Assembly: GCA_004194705.1 (NCBI GenBank)
Contig: SADC01001287.1
Coordinates: 248,001 to 312,000, forward strand
DNA from: Ditylenchus dipsaci
Lineage: Eukaryota > Nematoda > Chromadorea > Rhabditida > Anguinidae
DNA: 64,000 nucleotides
Direction: 5' to 3'
Part shown: piece after piece, positions 43,459 to 62,757 of the stretch
Layout: each line of letters begins with the position of its first letter
Position numbering within the stretch: the first letter of the stretch is position 1
Program-made: the position numbers and the translations under genes
Notes under the pieces: model-generated
The model's input: only the letters and a program-made list of their open reading frames with translations
What the model was told of the DNA's origin: nothing
Databases searched by the model: none

Positions 43459-44405
43459 TTAAATTTGGCGGAAAATATTCAAATTGGCGTCGGAAATGAA
43501 ATCTGCGTTCATGGGAGCCACCGGTTCTTCCTCATTGTCATCCTCTTCCTCTTCTGATCTATTTTCCTCATTTTCGGCTGCATCTTCATCGGCCACCGGA
43601 ATGTAGAACTTGGCCATATGGTACTGTTCTCTCTGGTAATTCAGGTAATTCAGAATAGACAACCAAACAATTGAAGAACTTACCAGACATTACAGATCGC
43701 GGCACAAGTTCCGGGCAATTGTCAAACACGGCCTTGAACGCGCGCTTGTAGGTCTCCGCAGATTTGTTTGGCAACAGGAAGAAGACACACGGCAGTGTGG
43801 ATTCCTCTTTGAAGCAGTTGAACGTGAACAGTTGGCAAAAGTAGACGGACAGCAGAAAAAGGTCCCTGAGAGATAGAAAACGTAATCAGATGAAAATTGA
43901 ATCAATAGCCTCTGTTGCTCGGTTCTAATTTGAAATAAAATTCGTAGACTTCTCTTAGAGAAATGGAAATCAAAATATTTCGACAAGACTTTAAAAATTA
44001 CCATCAATGGACCAACGATTATTCTCCATCAGGAAGTCCAGTCCGCGATCAGAAGCAAAGATGAGAATCACTGGCTTGTTTGGCTCAAGCCCTCGTGAAT
44101 CATATAGAAGGAAGCGGCCACCTCGAGTTGTCGTTTTAAAGCCATTGCCCAGCACCATGTCCACCAAATTCTTATCCACATCAGCTGATCCTTTCGGTTT
44201 GCGGACATTCGCGACCTGAAATCATTTCGATAAAATAAAAAGGACAAACCTTTTTTGTTACCAGTCTCTTGATGTTGATGTCCTTTGGCATTGCACCGAT
44301 CTCTTGCTCGCTCAATCCCATCTTAGCCACCGTCAGAATTTCCTGCGATGAAGTGGAAAGGCTTTGTCCGGCTAGATTTTTTACAAGCGTCAAGCGTTGT
44401 TTCTT
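43459..44405 (-). pseudogene. MULE transposase, copy C (N-terminal part plus acidic tail)
   Basis: Minus-strand exons: 44,250-44,405 (LTVAKMGLSEQEIGAMPKDI), 44,215 down to about 44,000 (VANVRKPKGSADVDKN, LLYDSRGLEPNKPVILIFAS, ending NNRWSIDG with the first catalytic Asp), then about 43,862-43,690 (VYFCQLFTFNCF, LLPNKSAETYKRAF). The last has one C fewer than copy A (tgtccgtc against tgtcccgtc), a frameshift. The donor equivalent to copy A's GC site is a normal GT here. After a short spacer a tail (MAKFYIPVADEDAAEN, EEEEDDNEEEP) ends at 43,459. The middle and C-terminal MULE domain is deleted. Confidence 0.82.
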
Positions 44406-44461
44406 CTAAAACCGGCCGATAACAAAATTTCTCGAAAACGATGAAAAGGCACACCCTGACT

Positions 44462-44638
44462 TCAGTCGGGCTCGCCCATGTCTGTCGTGTGCTTGGGTTG
44501 CGTCAGAACCAGCGATCCAATCGCGGAGACGGCACGTCCTTTGCATCCACTGACCTTGTCCTTACATTGCCAAAGTTGTCGAAGACCATCTCTGCTGACC
44601 TTGTCCTTGCACATCAGGAACCCGTCACAAAGCGGCAT
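44462..44638 (-). CDS. FLYWCH zinc-finger exon of the MULE, copy C
   Basis: The frame starts MPLCDGFLMCKDKVSRDG, then LRQLWQCKDKVSGCKGRAVS, and ends TQPKHTTDMGEPD. Key residues of the FLYWCH zinc finger are visible in order: F-L, W, C....C pair, R, and the terminal His region. FLYWCH domains are the usual N-terminal DNA-binding module of animal MULE transposases. The ATG is 180 bases from the terminal array and is shared by copy B. The exon is missing from copy A. Confidence 0.8.
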   Translation of the reverse strand: MPLCDGFLMCKDKVSRDGLRQLWQCKDKVSGCKGRAVSAIGSLVLTQPKHTTDMGEPD

Positions 44639-45166
44639 AGAATTTCCCTTGTTTTTTTTATTTCCATTACGAATTCAGAAAAAAAATAAAATAGAACAGA
44701 ACACACAAATCTTTCTAACAAAAGAAAAAAGTCGAGGGCTAACAAATTCAACAATATAATTCACCCGAGCAGAAGGACAAATCGACAGTGAATTTAAAAT
44801 TTTTTCTCGAAATGAAGGTGGCGGAATTTATGTTGGCGGAATTTATGTGGCGGAATTTACGTTGGCGGAATTTATGCGGCGGAATTTATGTTGGCGGAAT
44901 TTATGTTGGCGGAATTTTTGCGGCGGAATTTTATCCATAACCATTGAAAAATAGTTATTAAAATGAAGCTAATAATGGAAACTGTTTTCGCGTATTGTTT
45001 TCTTGTGCAACAATTTTTTATTATTATCAAGGGGAAGGGGAACGAAAAAGATAAAGTAAGAAGCGGATACTAGGATTAACTCTATTTGAAATTTAAAAAG
45101 TTTGATTTTTCGCACCAACACAAGGTTTTTGGTGCAAAACTTAATAGAAGTGCTTGTGCAAAAAAT

Positions 45167-45481
45167 TTAAAAAATACTACCAAAAATATAGTTAATCAAA
45201 AAATCGCACCCTATTGCCCAAGGGTTGAGTCTGGCCGTATAAGTAGCATATGGATTGTCATTCAACCACTCCACCAGTCTCAAGCTATTCCTCTTGGCTT
45301 CAAACTCAGCCTCACTGCTATTGCTGGCATTGCTGGCAGTATCCTCATCCAAGTGTGCAGGATTGGAGAAGAAAATGTACAAAATGAGGCCAAACAAAAG
45401 GCCCAAAGTGAGCAAGGAGAGAAAAGCTCCAAATCCAAGGCAAATTCTCGTGGTCTTGTTGTTCATTTGAGGAGCAATCAA
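45167..45481 (-). CDS. Small single-pass membrane protein, hypothetical
   Basis: A 104-codon uninterrupted frame: a short N-terminus (MIAPQMNNKTTR), a hydrophobic segment at residues 13-38 (LSLLTLGLLFGLILYIFF), then an acidic Ser/Asn-rich stretch (DEDTASNASNSSEAEFEAKR) with N-x-S glycosylation sites, ending NYIFGSIF. This suggests a type II or signal-anchored protein with an extracellular tail. It is not repeat-derived and lies 225 bases outside the MULE. The 3' part may be read-through of an intron (donor-like sites near 45,230). No family recognised. Confidence 0.5.
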   Translation of the reverse strand: MIAPQMNNKTTRICLGFGAFLSLLTLGLLFGLILYIFFSNPAHLDEDTASNASNSSEAEFEAKRNSLRLVEWLNDNPYATYTARLNPWAIGCDFLINYIFGSIF

Positions 45482-46336
45482 TAGACAAGCACCAGCACAG
45501 GCAATTGGTCTGGAATTGACTGCGGGTGACTCAAGGCACTAGCATTTGCACACCACAAGACTGTGCTGCTGCTGAAAACAGCGGCAGGAAATTCAATACT
45601 ACCTGGATTGAGGGTCTCCAGCTATTGATCATCTCCTATTATATCACTGATATATGGCAGGGATGTGTGTGTGCTGAGGCCTCACCTTGTTTTACTTCAG
45701 CTTGATAGGAAGAGGAAAAATTTGGCAAGCTTGGGCACAGCTGTTGACTTGGATTGAAAAGAAATGTAACTGGTTGATTGACCCGTCACAACAAAATTAT
45801 CAGCATATGAAAATAAAAGGTTTTGTGTTATACAGGGTGTCTCAAAAGTGTGGGTATTTTACAAAATTCAGCAGGATTACACTTCTTCAACGGAGCAAAA
45901 ACTTAACTCTAACAATTTTTAGGCCTTGAAAACGACAGTAAAGGCAAAAAAAGTGTGGGAAGGTACTTCCAAAAAGGACATTTATCGAAAAAAATTTCGC
46001 TTGTCTTGAACCACCTGTGATTTTCGGTCATTTTTTGACTTGGTCACACAAATCCTTCGAAAATGACTCTGGATGCATGGAAAAACATACATACCAGAGT
46101 TTCTTTATGCGGTAGGCCCCGGTTAACCAAACTATGTTCAAATACCATCTTTAAAGTCCAATAGAAGTGACCAAGTCAAAAAATGACCAATAATCTCAGG
46201 AGGACCAAGTCAGAACCAGAAGGGGGACCGAAAAAAATTCCAAAAAGTTCAGTATCTTTTCTTCTAACTTCCGGTGAAAATGCTAAAATTTAACAAAGTA
46301 TCGTAATGGCTACTGGAAAATTGCAGGAAAACGCAT
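45482..46336. other. No gene; fragments of dispersed repeats
   Basis: At 45,835-46,250 are partial pieces of the GC-hairpin family flanks (cactctggatgcatggaaaa-type tract at 46,060, ggaccaaggcaa-type tract at 46,195). Confidence 0.4.
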
Positions 46337-46400
46337 TTAAAGGACCATAGTCGTTGCCGACAACAAGAATTTCAAATGTTTGAATGCGCGCGGGACACTA
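46337..46400. mobile_element. Truncated TTAA MITE end
   Basis: TTAA/AGGACCATAGTCGTTGCCG with the rest of the left arm as at 33,280, breaking off at cgcgcgggacac where an ACAGTATATCTT MITE terminus begins. Confidence 0.6.
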
Positions 46401-47949
46401 CAGTATATCTTATAATAAGGACCCATGGGCCTTATTTTTCAACCCGTTTTTGAAGGGCAAAGCTTTTCCTTGCTGCTAAAAGACTTCTTTTTGCTCCCAA
46501 AGGACTTTTTTTTGCTGCTATTTTTTTTTGCTGCAAAAAGACTTTTTTTTGCGCCAAAAAGACTTTTTTGCTGCAAAAAGACTTTTTTTTGCTCCCAAAG
46601 GACTTTTTTTGCTGCTAATTTTGTCTGCTGCAAAAAGACTTTTTTTTGCTCCAAGAAGACTTTTTTTGCTGCAAAAAGACTTTTCGTGCTGCAAAAAGAC
46701 ATTTTTTTGCTGCTAAAAAACTTTTTTTTGCTGCTAAAATACTTTTTTGCTGCAAATATTCTTTTGCTTCACATGCCTTCTTCGCAGCATTTTTCACTAG
46801 AAATATCAATTATTATACATATTTTGCGGTCAATTCGTTTACAGTCAATGCGTCCACAGTCAATTCGTGCATTCGCCGATTCGTCCACACGTCAATTCGT
46901 CCACAGATCAATTAATCACACTTTCGAAACCTAGGTAGTTCCTTATTCTCCAGGTGGGGTCCGGCTGAAGAACTTAAGTACCGCCTATAAATTTCGCGGC
47001 AAAAACCGACTTTTCATACACACTAAATTTATACACACTAAATCACTCAAGGCACTGCTCTAGGCATGATATAATTATATACATCCTCAGTCTGAATGAT
47101 TCCCTTAATTTTAAGGTTGACTACCTGGTATTTATGCATTTCAGGGCAAAAATTAAATAAAAACTTAAATTTTGGTTGAATTTTTTTCCAAAAAAATTGA
47201 TTTTTCATTTAGGAAGGTATCAGAAAATAGCTTTAAATCATTCTGAGCGTAAAAAGTTACTTAGCAGATGTTTAAACACTTTTCTCAAATCAATATAAAG
47301 TGCGCCACCACCCCCCCCCCCGTCCAAGTGCATATGTCGCGACTACCTTAAAGTGGATACTGTTTTTTTAAATAAATAACCCAGGGTATTAAAGATTCTA
47401 GTTAGTCAAAACAGGATTTTGGTCTCAACAAACTGTTTTCAGCACACAATTTGGGTTGAATAGCATGGTTTATTCGTTCTTAGGAAATAATAAAAATTTT
47501 GTGAACAAATTGACCGCAAAATATGTATATAATTGATATTTCTAGTGAAAAATGCTGCGAAGAAGGCATGTGAAGCAAAAGAATATTTGCAGCAAAAAAA
47601 GTATTTTAGCAGCAAAAAAAAGTTTTTAGCAGCAAAAAAAAGTCTTTTTGCAGCACGAAAAGTCTTTTTGCAGCAAAAAAAAGTCTTCTTGGAGCAAAAA
47701 AAGTCTTTTTGCAGCAGACAAAATTAGCAGCAAAAAAAAGTCCTTTGGGAGCAAAAAAAAAAGTCTTTTTGCAGCAAAAAAAGTTTTTTGGCGCAAAAAA
47801 AAGTCTTTTTGCAGCAAAAAAAATTAGCAGCAAAAAAAAGTCCTTTGGGAGCAAAAAAAGTCTTTTTGCAGCAAAAAAAGTCTTTTTGGCGCAAAAAAAG
47901 TCTTTTTGCAGCAAAAAAAATTAGCAGCAAGGAAAAGCTTTGCCCGTTT

Positions 47950-48250
47950 ATTAATAGAGGGGGTCTATTATTTTCCAACCCTTCGAAAATCGGGAAAATT
48001 TAAAGTCGATCTCAAAATTTTTGGGTGAAAATTAAAAACATAAAAAGTGGAATCAATAGAGCTCGTGAGAGTTAAGAAAACGTGAAAAACAGATTTGCAA
48101 AATATTTACTCTGCGCCGAATTACAGACCCTCAAAGTTGAGGGGTCTATTATTAGAGGGGGGTCTATTATTTTTAAACAGCCCCCTAGGGGGTCTATTAA
48201 TAGAGGGGGTCTATTAATAGAGGTTTACGGTAACCATAATAACGTTAAAT
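47950..48250. repeat. gggggtctattaatagag repeats
   Basis: Four or five short repeats (agagggggtctattattttc, ggtctattattagagggggg, cctagggggtctattaatag) ending tttacggtaa. They resemble G-tract MITE ends of the CGTATTTTC family (compare 5,035-5,085). Confidence 0.5.
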
Positions 48251-48254
48251 CCCG

Positions 48255-48370
48255 GTTTTCGGTGACCCGCAGGTCAATGACCCGCGTGTCAAGTGTGCAA
48301 ATTCGTGCTGCGGGTGAGGACCTGCGGGTCAGCCTTCATATACTTTTCTGTATATATGAAGTTTTATTTT
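48255..48370. repeat. gacccgcgggtca-type repeat
   Basis: cccgcaggtcaatgacccgcgtgtca ... gcgggtgaggacctgcgggtca followed by ttttacctctatcgtgcatagc. The same order is present at 37,060-37,165 (ttacctctattgtgcagagc), identifying a dispersed element of about 115 bases. Confidence 0.6.
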
Positions 48371-48654
48371 ACCTCTATCGTGCATAGCAAAAAGAAGTCT
48401 TTTAGCAGCAAGGAAAAGCTTTGCCCGTTTTTGAAGGTGGGTCTCAATAGAAGGTGGGGCTTTTTAGAAGATATACGGTATTTTCATTCCGAAAATATTA
48501 TAATTACTTTTCAGTAAACTAAAAATTTAATACTTTGGGCAATACTTTTTTTATACCAAATTTACTTCTTTTTGTACCAAACTTCCTTTTTTCTGTACCA
48601 AACCTAATTTTCTGTACAAGACAAACCAAATTTTGCACAATTTTTCACAGTGAG

Positions 48655-48760
48655 CGGGTGCAGGTGTGGGTGTAGGTCGATGTACGGGGAGGTCGAGGTC
48701 GATGTGTTCTCACAATGCCGAGTGTAGGTTTAGGTCGAGGTGTTCTCACAATGCAATTTT
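48655..48760. repeat. ggtgtaggtcgaggt repeats with ttctcacaatg ends
   Basis: G/T-rich units (gtgcaggtgtgggtgtaggtcg, ggaggtcgaggtcgatgtg) punctuated twice by gttctcacaatgc. Related to 51,464-51,610, which has them in both orientations. Confidence 0.6.
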
Positions 48761-48879
48761 GCCTGTTTTTGTTTTGTTTTTAAAATAAATGTGTATTTTT
48801 TATCAGTTTCAGTAGCTAATTCTTAATTTTCATTCTGTTTTTTATGTATGTTCCGAGCAAGACTCTTCATTATGAAAAT

Positions 48880-49372
48880 GTATATAGAGACTGTTTTTGC
48901 CCAGCCCAAGTGACCAAAACAGGGTAAATACCAAAAATGACCAAAACCATAGGGGGGACCAAGGCAAACGAAAATTTTTTTTCGAAAAATGTCCTTCCCA
49001 CACTTTTTTCGCCGTTTAAAATGCCATCAAAATTGATCCAGAAAATTTGGTAGCTTGCGATGGTTTGACCCAGAAAGAAAAAAGCATGTTTGAATGGTAG
49101 GATGGCACGGGATCAAAAATATTCCAATGTTTTTAATTTTTAGCTTCCACTTTATGTTAATCTCTGTGTATTTCTATATAACAATGTGTAGCCACGATTC
49201 CAGGCTTCCTTTAGGCTATTTCACAGAGAAAAAAATGCAAAAGGATCCCAGTACACGAGCTAAATAAAAAAAATTTCGAAAATATTCAGTTCCGTGCCAT
49301 CCTACCGCAGTACGAAACAAGGGCGCCTACCACCGCAGCGACATTCCCGGTTAGTGTATGTTCACACTAGAT
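48880..49372. other. No gene; old repeat fragments
   Basis: Contains a half copy of the GC-hairpin family flank (gaccaaaacagggtaaatac, 48,910) and a decayed copy of the interior of the 2,775 element (caatgtgtagccacgattcc, 49,185; compare 4,075-4,100). Confidence 0.4.
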
Positions 49373-49472
49373 GAACTCGAGTGTAACATTTAGATGCCTT
49401 GAAAGCATCTGCAAAATATGCAGTGAGGAAAAAGGCGAATATATATATTATATTATGTTATATATATTATTA

Positions 49473-49897
49473 CAGTCAAACCTCGATTTAGTGCACCCCC
49501 AAAAAGTTCGTTCCCGCCTAGGGTCCGACACTTTTTTAACCCAATTTTCAAAATATTTTATCTATTCTGTTATGACAGTCTGGTCGCAAATATCGTGAGG
49601 ATTCCGATTTTGCCGATCGTTTTTTGAAAAGTAAACGAATTTTGGTTAAAAAAGTGAAACCTCGATATGGTGGCACCTCTTTTTTGAAAACAGGTGCCAC
49701 TATATCGAGGTTTCACTTTTTTAACCCAAAATTCGTTTACTTTTCAAAAAACGATCGGCAAAATCGGAATCCTCACGATATTTGCGACCAGACTGTCATA
49801 ACAGAATAGATAAAATATTTTGAAAATTGGGTTAAAAAAAGTGTCGGACCCTAGGCGGGAACGAACTTTGGGGTGCCACTAAATCGAGGTTTGACTG
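49473..49897. mobile_element. 425-bp pogo/Tigger-type MITE, nearly perfect palindrome
   Basis: ta/CAGTCAAACCTCGATTTAGTG at the left and its complement CACTAAATCGAGGTTTGACTG/ta at the right. The arms pair over about 195 bases each. A second pair of TIR-like sequences lies at the centre (gtgaaacctcgatatggtgg ... ccactatatcgaggtttcac), so two families with the same type of end are nested or one end was re-duplicated. Non-coding. Confidence 0.85.
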
Positions 49898-49976
49898 TAT
49901 AATATTATTATCTCTATATAGTATTTGGGTCGCGTGGGTGGGTGGGTGGATCACACTTTAATGTATCGTCAAATTT

Positions 49977-50340
49977 TCAGCCACTTTTATATGAAAAGTC
50001 GGTATTGATGTTATATAATGGTGAAAACTAGAGAATCTCAGCTACAAAATGAGCTATTGAACAGTGGATTTTGAAAGGTTTTAGGGGTCGAACTGGTCCG
50101 GACAAGCTCTCAACTCAGTGGTTTTTTAGGTGTACTTTTCCTATTTTTTAACTTCAGACCCAATTTTGAGCCACTTTTATAAAAAAGTCGGTGTTGATGT
50201 TTTATAATGGTGAAAACTAGAGAATCTCAGCTACAAAATGAGCTATTTAACAGTGGATTTTAAAAAGTGAACGGGTTTGAACTGCCCGGACAAGCTCAAA
50301 ACTCATTGGTTTCTCAGGTGTGGATTTAAGGTGGATGTTC
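49977..50340. repeat. Tandem duplication of a ~180-bp unit
   Basis: Two direct copies share cacttttatatgaaaagtcg / cacttttataaaaaagtcgg, gtgaaaactagagaatctca, caaaatgagctatt and the ggacaagctc...aactcattgg block. Confidence 0.75.
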
Positions 50341-50456
50341 CGGTTCAAACCCAATTTTTGGCCAGTTTTTGCCGGTTAATGTCAAATATCTCTGCGGAAC
50401 CCTCAAGTTCAACATCTTGGCTTCCTTTAAGCACAATCCCGTATAATCGAAATTGG

Positions 50457-50770
50457 ATAGGCGAGGATGGGCGAGGGTAGGCGAGGATAGGCGAGGGTAG
50501 GCGAGGATGGGCGAGGGTAGGCGAGGATAGGCGAGGGTAGGCGAGGATGGGCGAGGGTAGGCGAGGATAGGCGAGGGTAGGCGAGGATGGGCAAAGATAG
50601 GCGAGGATGGGCGAGGGTAGGCGAGGATAGGCGAGGGTAGGCGAGGATAGGCGAGGAAGGGCAAGGGTAGGCGAGGAGAGGCGAGGATGGGCAAGGGTAG
50701 GCGAGGATGGGCGAGGATGTGTGAGGGTAGGCGAGGATAGGCGAGGATGGGCAAGGGTAGGCGAGGTAGG
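50457..50770. repeat. 10-bp minisatellite ggcgaggata / ggcgagggta
   Basis: About 31 consecutive decamers, ggcgagg(a/g)t(a/g), with a higher-order 30-base pattern. Both long minus-strand Pro/Ser/Tyr ORFs (YPRLPSPILA...) come from the repeat and are not a gene. Confidence 0.92.
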
Positions 50771-53300
50771 GTAGCTTAGTCAACAGGTAGGGTGGAAGAT
50801 AAATCTACCCGAACTACTAATGTATGTACATGAACAACTAATATTCCCGAACAACATAGGCGCCGATAGGCGCCTGCAGACCCTAGTATTATCATATCAT
50901 GACAAACAAAGCTGTGAGTATAACCCAGAAATGATGGATTGGCTAGGTCTTGGCTTTTCAGTCAGCTCCAGTGGCTTGGGAAATGATGTGCTGATGGTTC
51001 CGTTGGATAACCAATAGCCTGAGCATCATTTTCATACCAAAATTGTACATAAACCATAAGAAAATGGAGTTAAAAAAAATGTGTGTGCATCCACGTGGAT
51101 TTAAGCCTGAGTGTTCATAATATTCGCGTCATGATTTGCACGAGTTTGAGCTTTTTTTAGCAGTATTAAAAGGGTTATAGCTAAACATAATGTCAGATTC
51201 GTGCTCAGCTTGAAAAAAATCGGGTCTAGGAGTGGTTTCTGAATGGAAACAAAGATAGAAAAAAATTTACCTCGCCCTGGTCGATGTTTTTCGATTCAAA
51301 TTGAAATTTTCCAACTATACCTCTACCGGGGCTTAATTTACCCATTTTCACAAACAATATGTCGAATCTTTTATTACAGATGTTTTTAAATTGAATTTCA
51401 CCTGGAAACTCATTTTACAAAGCTTTGATGCGTAATGTAAAATCAGTCTAACCAGTCGAGGTCATGTCGCGGTGAAGGTGCGGGTCGAGGTGTAGGTGTT
51501 GGTTGATGTGAGAACACATCGACCTACACCCGCACCCACACCTACACCACTCACTGTGAGAACATGACATCGACCTCGACCTGCACCCGCATCCACACTC
51601 GTCCAATGTGAGACCCCTATTAGATGGTAATTATTTCTGGGTATTTTCACGTCAGTGAAACGAAAAATTGAATTGAGGAAACTGTTTCGAAAATTCGTTC
51701 CTGTTTCCGGAAACAAAAGTGTGCGGAGAGCCATTTGGTAGCAAACGCCTGAGTTTCATCATTTCTGTCAAGTTTTTTTATTTCTAGTCAGTTATTCTGG
51801 GCATGCCTTGCTCAACTCTCAAAATTAAGAGGACTTTATGACAGCTACATGCAAACAAACAAAATCAGTGGTGGAAAATTTCAGGTTGGTGACAATGCAA
51901 GTCCAATCACTTAAAAATTCGCAGTCACAGTTGGATTTTCCGATTTGCGCGTTTTTCATAGTTCATGTTTTTTCATTCATGTTTTTCATATTTAGCTATA
52001 ACTACGTATTGCATGATAGCTCAAATGAAAGCTTAGAATCTTGGCTACATTTTTGTATATAAAACGTGTGACTTGTAGAAAAAAATAAAAAAATATCAGT
52101 AAAACCAAAACTAAAATAAAAAACTCCCAAAACGATCGATTTCGGAAATTAAGCCTATGTTAGCCTGTAAATAAGCTCCAGTAGGTGCGAAATCATATGC
52201 TGAGGATTTTTTTAGATAATGAGAATGTCAGAATTATTTTTATTTTTACATCAAGCTTGTAAATGAAAAGAGATGAAAAGATGAGGTTAGCATCATGTGG
52301 TAGTCGAACCTGTAAGTTAGGCGATGCGTATATAAAGATTCCTCCCCAATTAAAGACTTTGAAAACTCTTACAAATAAAGCTTTTTTGGCTCAAATTGAA
52401 TTTCACCTGCGAATCTCTGAATTTCACCGGCAAATAATTTTTTTGCTAACTTTTTGCTTCTCAGTTATGTTTTTATGTTTATAGATGAAACCTCAAATCG
52501 AACAGACCAAAAAGCGAGGACTGTAACGTTAATGGACAACTTTAGGATTGTGCAAGAACAAGGAGGATGTTGATGAATGGCTGGCCGAAAAAAAGAGCGT
52601 TGGAAGTAGTAAGGAGTTTCCGCTTGAGTTGATATGCATTAAATATTCTCATTTCAGCTATAATTCTCCTTATTAAGTCTACAACTGTGATCATTCTAAC
52701 AAGAACCGCCGGGATATTTTCAGTGAAAGGCTTACATGCGAATGTGTTATGGAAAAAATCTCTCTGCACCATCGGTATCTTCAATTCAAACAACTAGAGT
52801 CCACGATCACGAAAGTTTCAGTGATACTGACTTAAGTAGTCCTACAAAAAGATCAATCGTGAGGTGAAGCAAGATGTAAATTTGGCTCAAGCTACGTGTT
52901 ATGAAGAATTTTTGTTCTTCTTCAAAATAATAAGCGTATTAAAAGCCTTGAAAGACCCTCATTCCAGCTGCTTGAAATTCAGACTTTTGCAGGTAACGAA
53001 AGATTCATTAACGCACCTGCAAAAGGTGTTTAAGGTTACAGCCAAAAGTTTATTTAGAGGTCTCTTATACGGGAAAGGTACATAATACCAGAAAAAATAG
53101 TACTGCGACTTTTTTACTTTCAGTGTAAAACAAAGAAAATTATAAATATTTTGCAATAATTATTCACAAAAAAAAATTCTAAGACCATTTTGCTTTTTTA
53201 CATTTTTTCACAGTTAACTGATATTTTTTACAAAATTTTCAATATTTCTTTTGAAAGATGCAAATTTTTAAAAGCAAGACAGTCAGAAAACTTTTGTTTT
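50771..53300. other. Region downstream of cullin-1: repeats, no recognised gene
   Basis: 51,464-51,610 is a ggtgtaggtgttgg foldback. 51,950-52,340 resembles the interior and inner TIR of the 2,775 element (including a tRNA-like ggtagtcgaacctgtaagtt at 52,298). Frames at 52,542-52,793 (minus) have no family signature. The 3' UTR and poly(A) signal of cullin-1 should lie just below 53,301. Confidence 0.4.
51464..51610. repeat. GT/AC-rich foldback
   Basis: cgggtcgaggtgtaggtgtt pairs with aacacatcgacctacacccg and further cacccacacctacacc units; gtgagaac appears at unit edges as at 48,700. Confidence 0.7.
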
Positions 53301-62204
<8,904 letters not shown>

Positions 62205-62531
62205 CTGGAAAGTCGGATATGTAAAGTTTTATTAGGTTTGTTTTAATTTTACTAGTATTTTATGTAACAGTGGAATGAATATAACAGCACCCCTGAAGAC
62301 CAACTGGAGGTACCGTTGAATTTCTTCGGTAAAATTCTTTCGGTTCAAAAATGCCGTTTGTGGTGTTTTGGCGCCATCTTTTTCAGCGCTCAATTTTAGT
62401 TCCATGTGCATACCTGGGTACTTGTGCACTTGGGGGCCCTTTTTTGGTTAACTGTAAATATGGTTTAAACGTCTCCTAAGTAATTTTTATACGCCAGAAA
62501 CAATGAAAAGGTTGTTTCCTAACAATTTCCG

Positions 62532-62757
62532 GGCTGTACCCCGAAATTTAAGCGGCAATTTGCTAAGTGGTCGATTTGCTAAGCGGTCGTTTTGCTAAGA
62601 AAAAAAATTTAAGCACGAATTTGCTAAGAATTCAAATTTAAGCGCGAATTTGCTAAATGGTCGTTTTGCTAAGAATTTTTTTGCTAAGTAGTTGTTTTGA
62701 TAAAGATCTTGTTTGTTAAGCTACATCTTCTTCAGTTCGGCTTAATTTCGGGTACAG
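62532..62757. mobile_element. Element with gcggtcgttttgctaag arrays
   Basis: Left end gggctgtaccccgaaattta and right complement ggtctgtacccgaaattaag are inverted. Between them about eight units of aagcggtcgttttgctaaga / aatttaagcgcgaatttgct. No TSD recognised (left flank acaatttcc, right flank ttaaaaccc). Array architecture again, terminus unlike the other families. Confidence 0.65.

Larger units (their letters stand above)
41250..44941. mobile_element. Compound FLYWCH-MULE, three broken copies, 9-bp TSD
   Basis: Flanked by cattgaaaa at 41,241-41,249 and 44,942-44,950. Termini are GTTATGGATAAAATTCCGCC and its complement, each followed by tandem attccgccaacataa units (41,262-41,350; 44,815-44,935). 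Inside: copy A forward (41,250-42,711, internally deleted), the 5' part of copy B forward (42,712 to about 43,065, a second terminal array plus the start of the gene), and copy C reversed (44,941 to about 43,459). Outer termini and TSD show the whole block moved as one unit. None of the copies is intact. Confidence 0.9.
46455..48426. mobile_element. 1.97-kb array-TIR element (tgctgcaaaaagactttttt units)
   Basis: Flanked by gtttttgaa at 46,446-46,454 and 48,427-48,435, a perfect 9-bp TSD. The terminus is GGGCAAAGCTTTTCCTTGCT on both sides. The left array (46,480-46,760) and an inverse array (47,570-47,940) each have about 15-18 units of ctgcaaaaagacttttttttg. A second terminus at 47,941 followed by gtttattaa and a 480-base segment shows an internal duplication or an earlier right end. 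The Lys/Phe-rich ORFs on both strands are translations of the array. No transposase. Confidence 0.85.
46400..48478. mobile_element. ACAGTATATCTT MITE interrupted by the array-TIR element
   Basis: The left piece (46,400-46,454) starts acagtatatcttataataag and the right piece (48,427-48,478) ends ttagaagatatacggtat. They are inverted and become adjacent once the 46,455-48,426 element and one TSD are removed, so the MITE is the older insertion. Confidence 0.55.

Noticed and set aside
47941..47949. Right boundary of the 46,455 element at the inner terminus
   Set aside because: The flank gtttattaa matches the left TSD in only 7 of 9, whereas 48,427-48,435 matches perfectly; the inner terminus is treated as an internal duplication.
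46425..48003. Many overlapping Lys/Phe-rich ORFs up to 169 codons on both strands
   Set aside because: They are translations of the ctgcaaaaagactttttt array; both strands and several frames are open for the same reason.
50457..50770. CRISPR-like array
   Set aside because: The unit is 10 bases with no spacers, in a eukaryotic context; a minisatellite. The TIR arrays were rejected as CRISPR for the same reason.
50326..50783. 142- and 118-codon Pro/Tyr/Ser-rich ORFs
   Set aside because: Produced by the ggcgagg decamer repeat; no start context or splice support.
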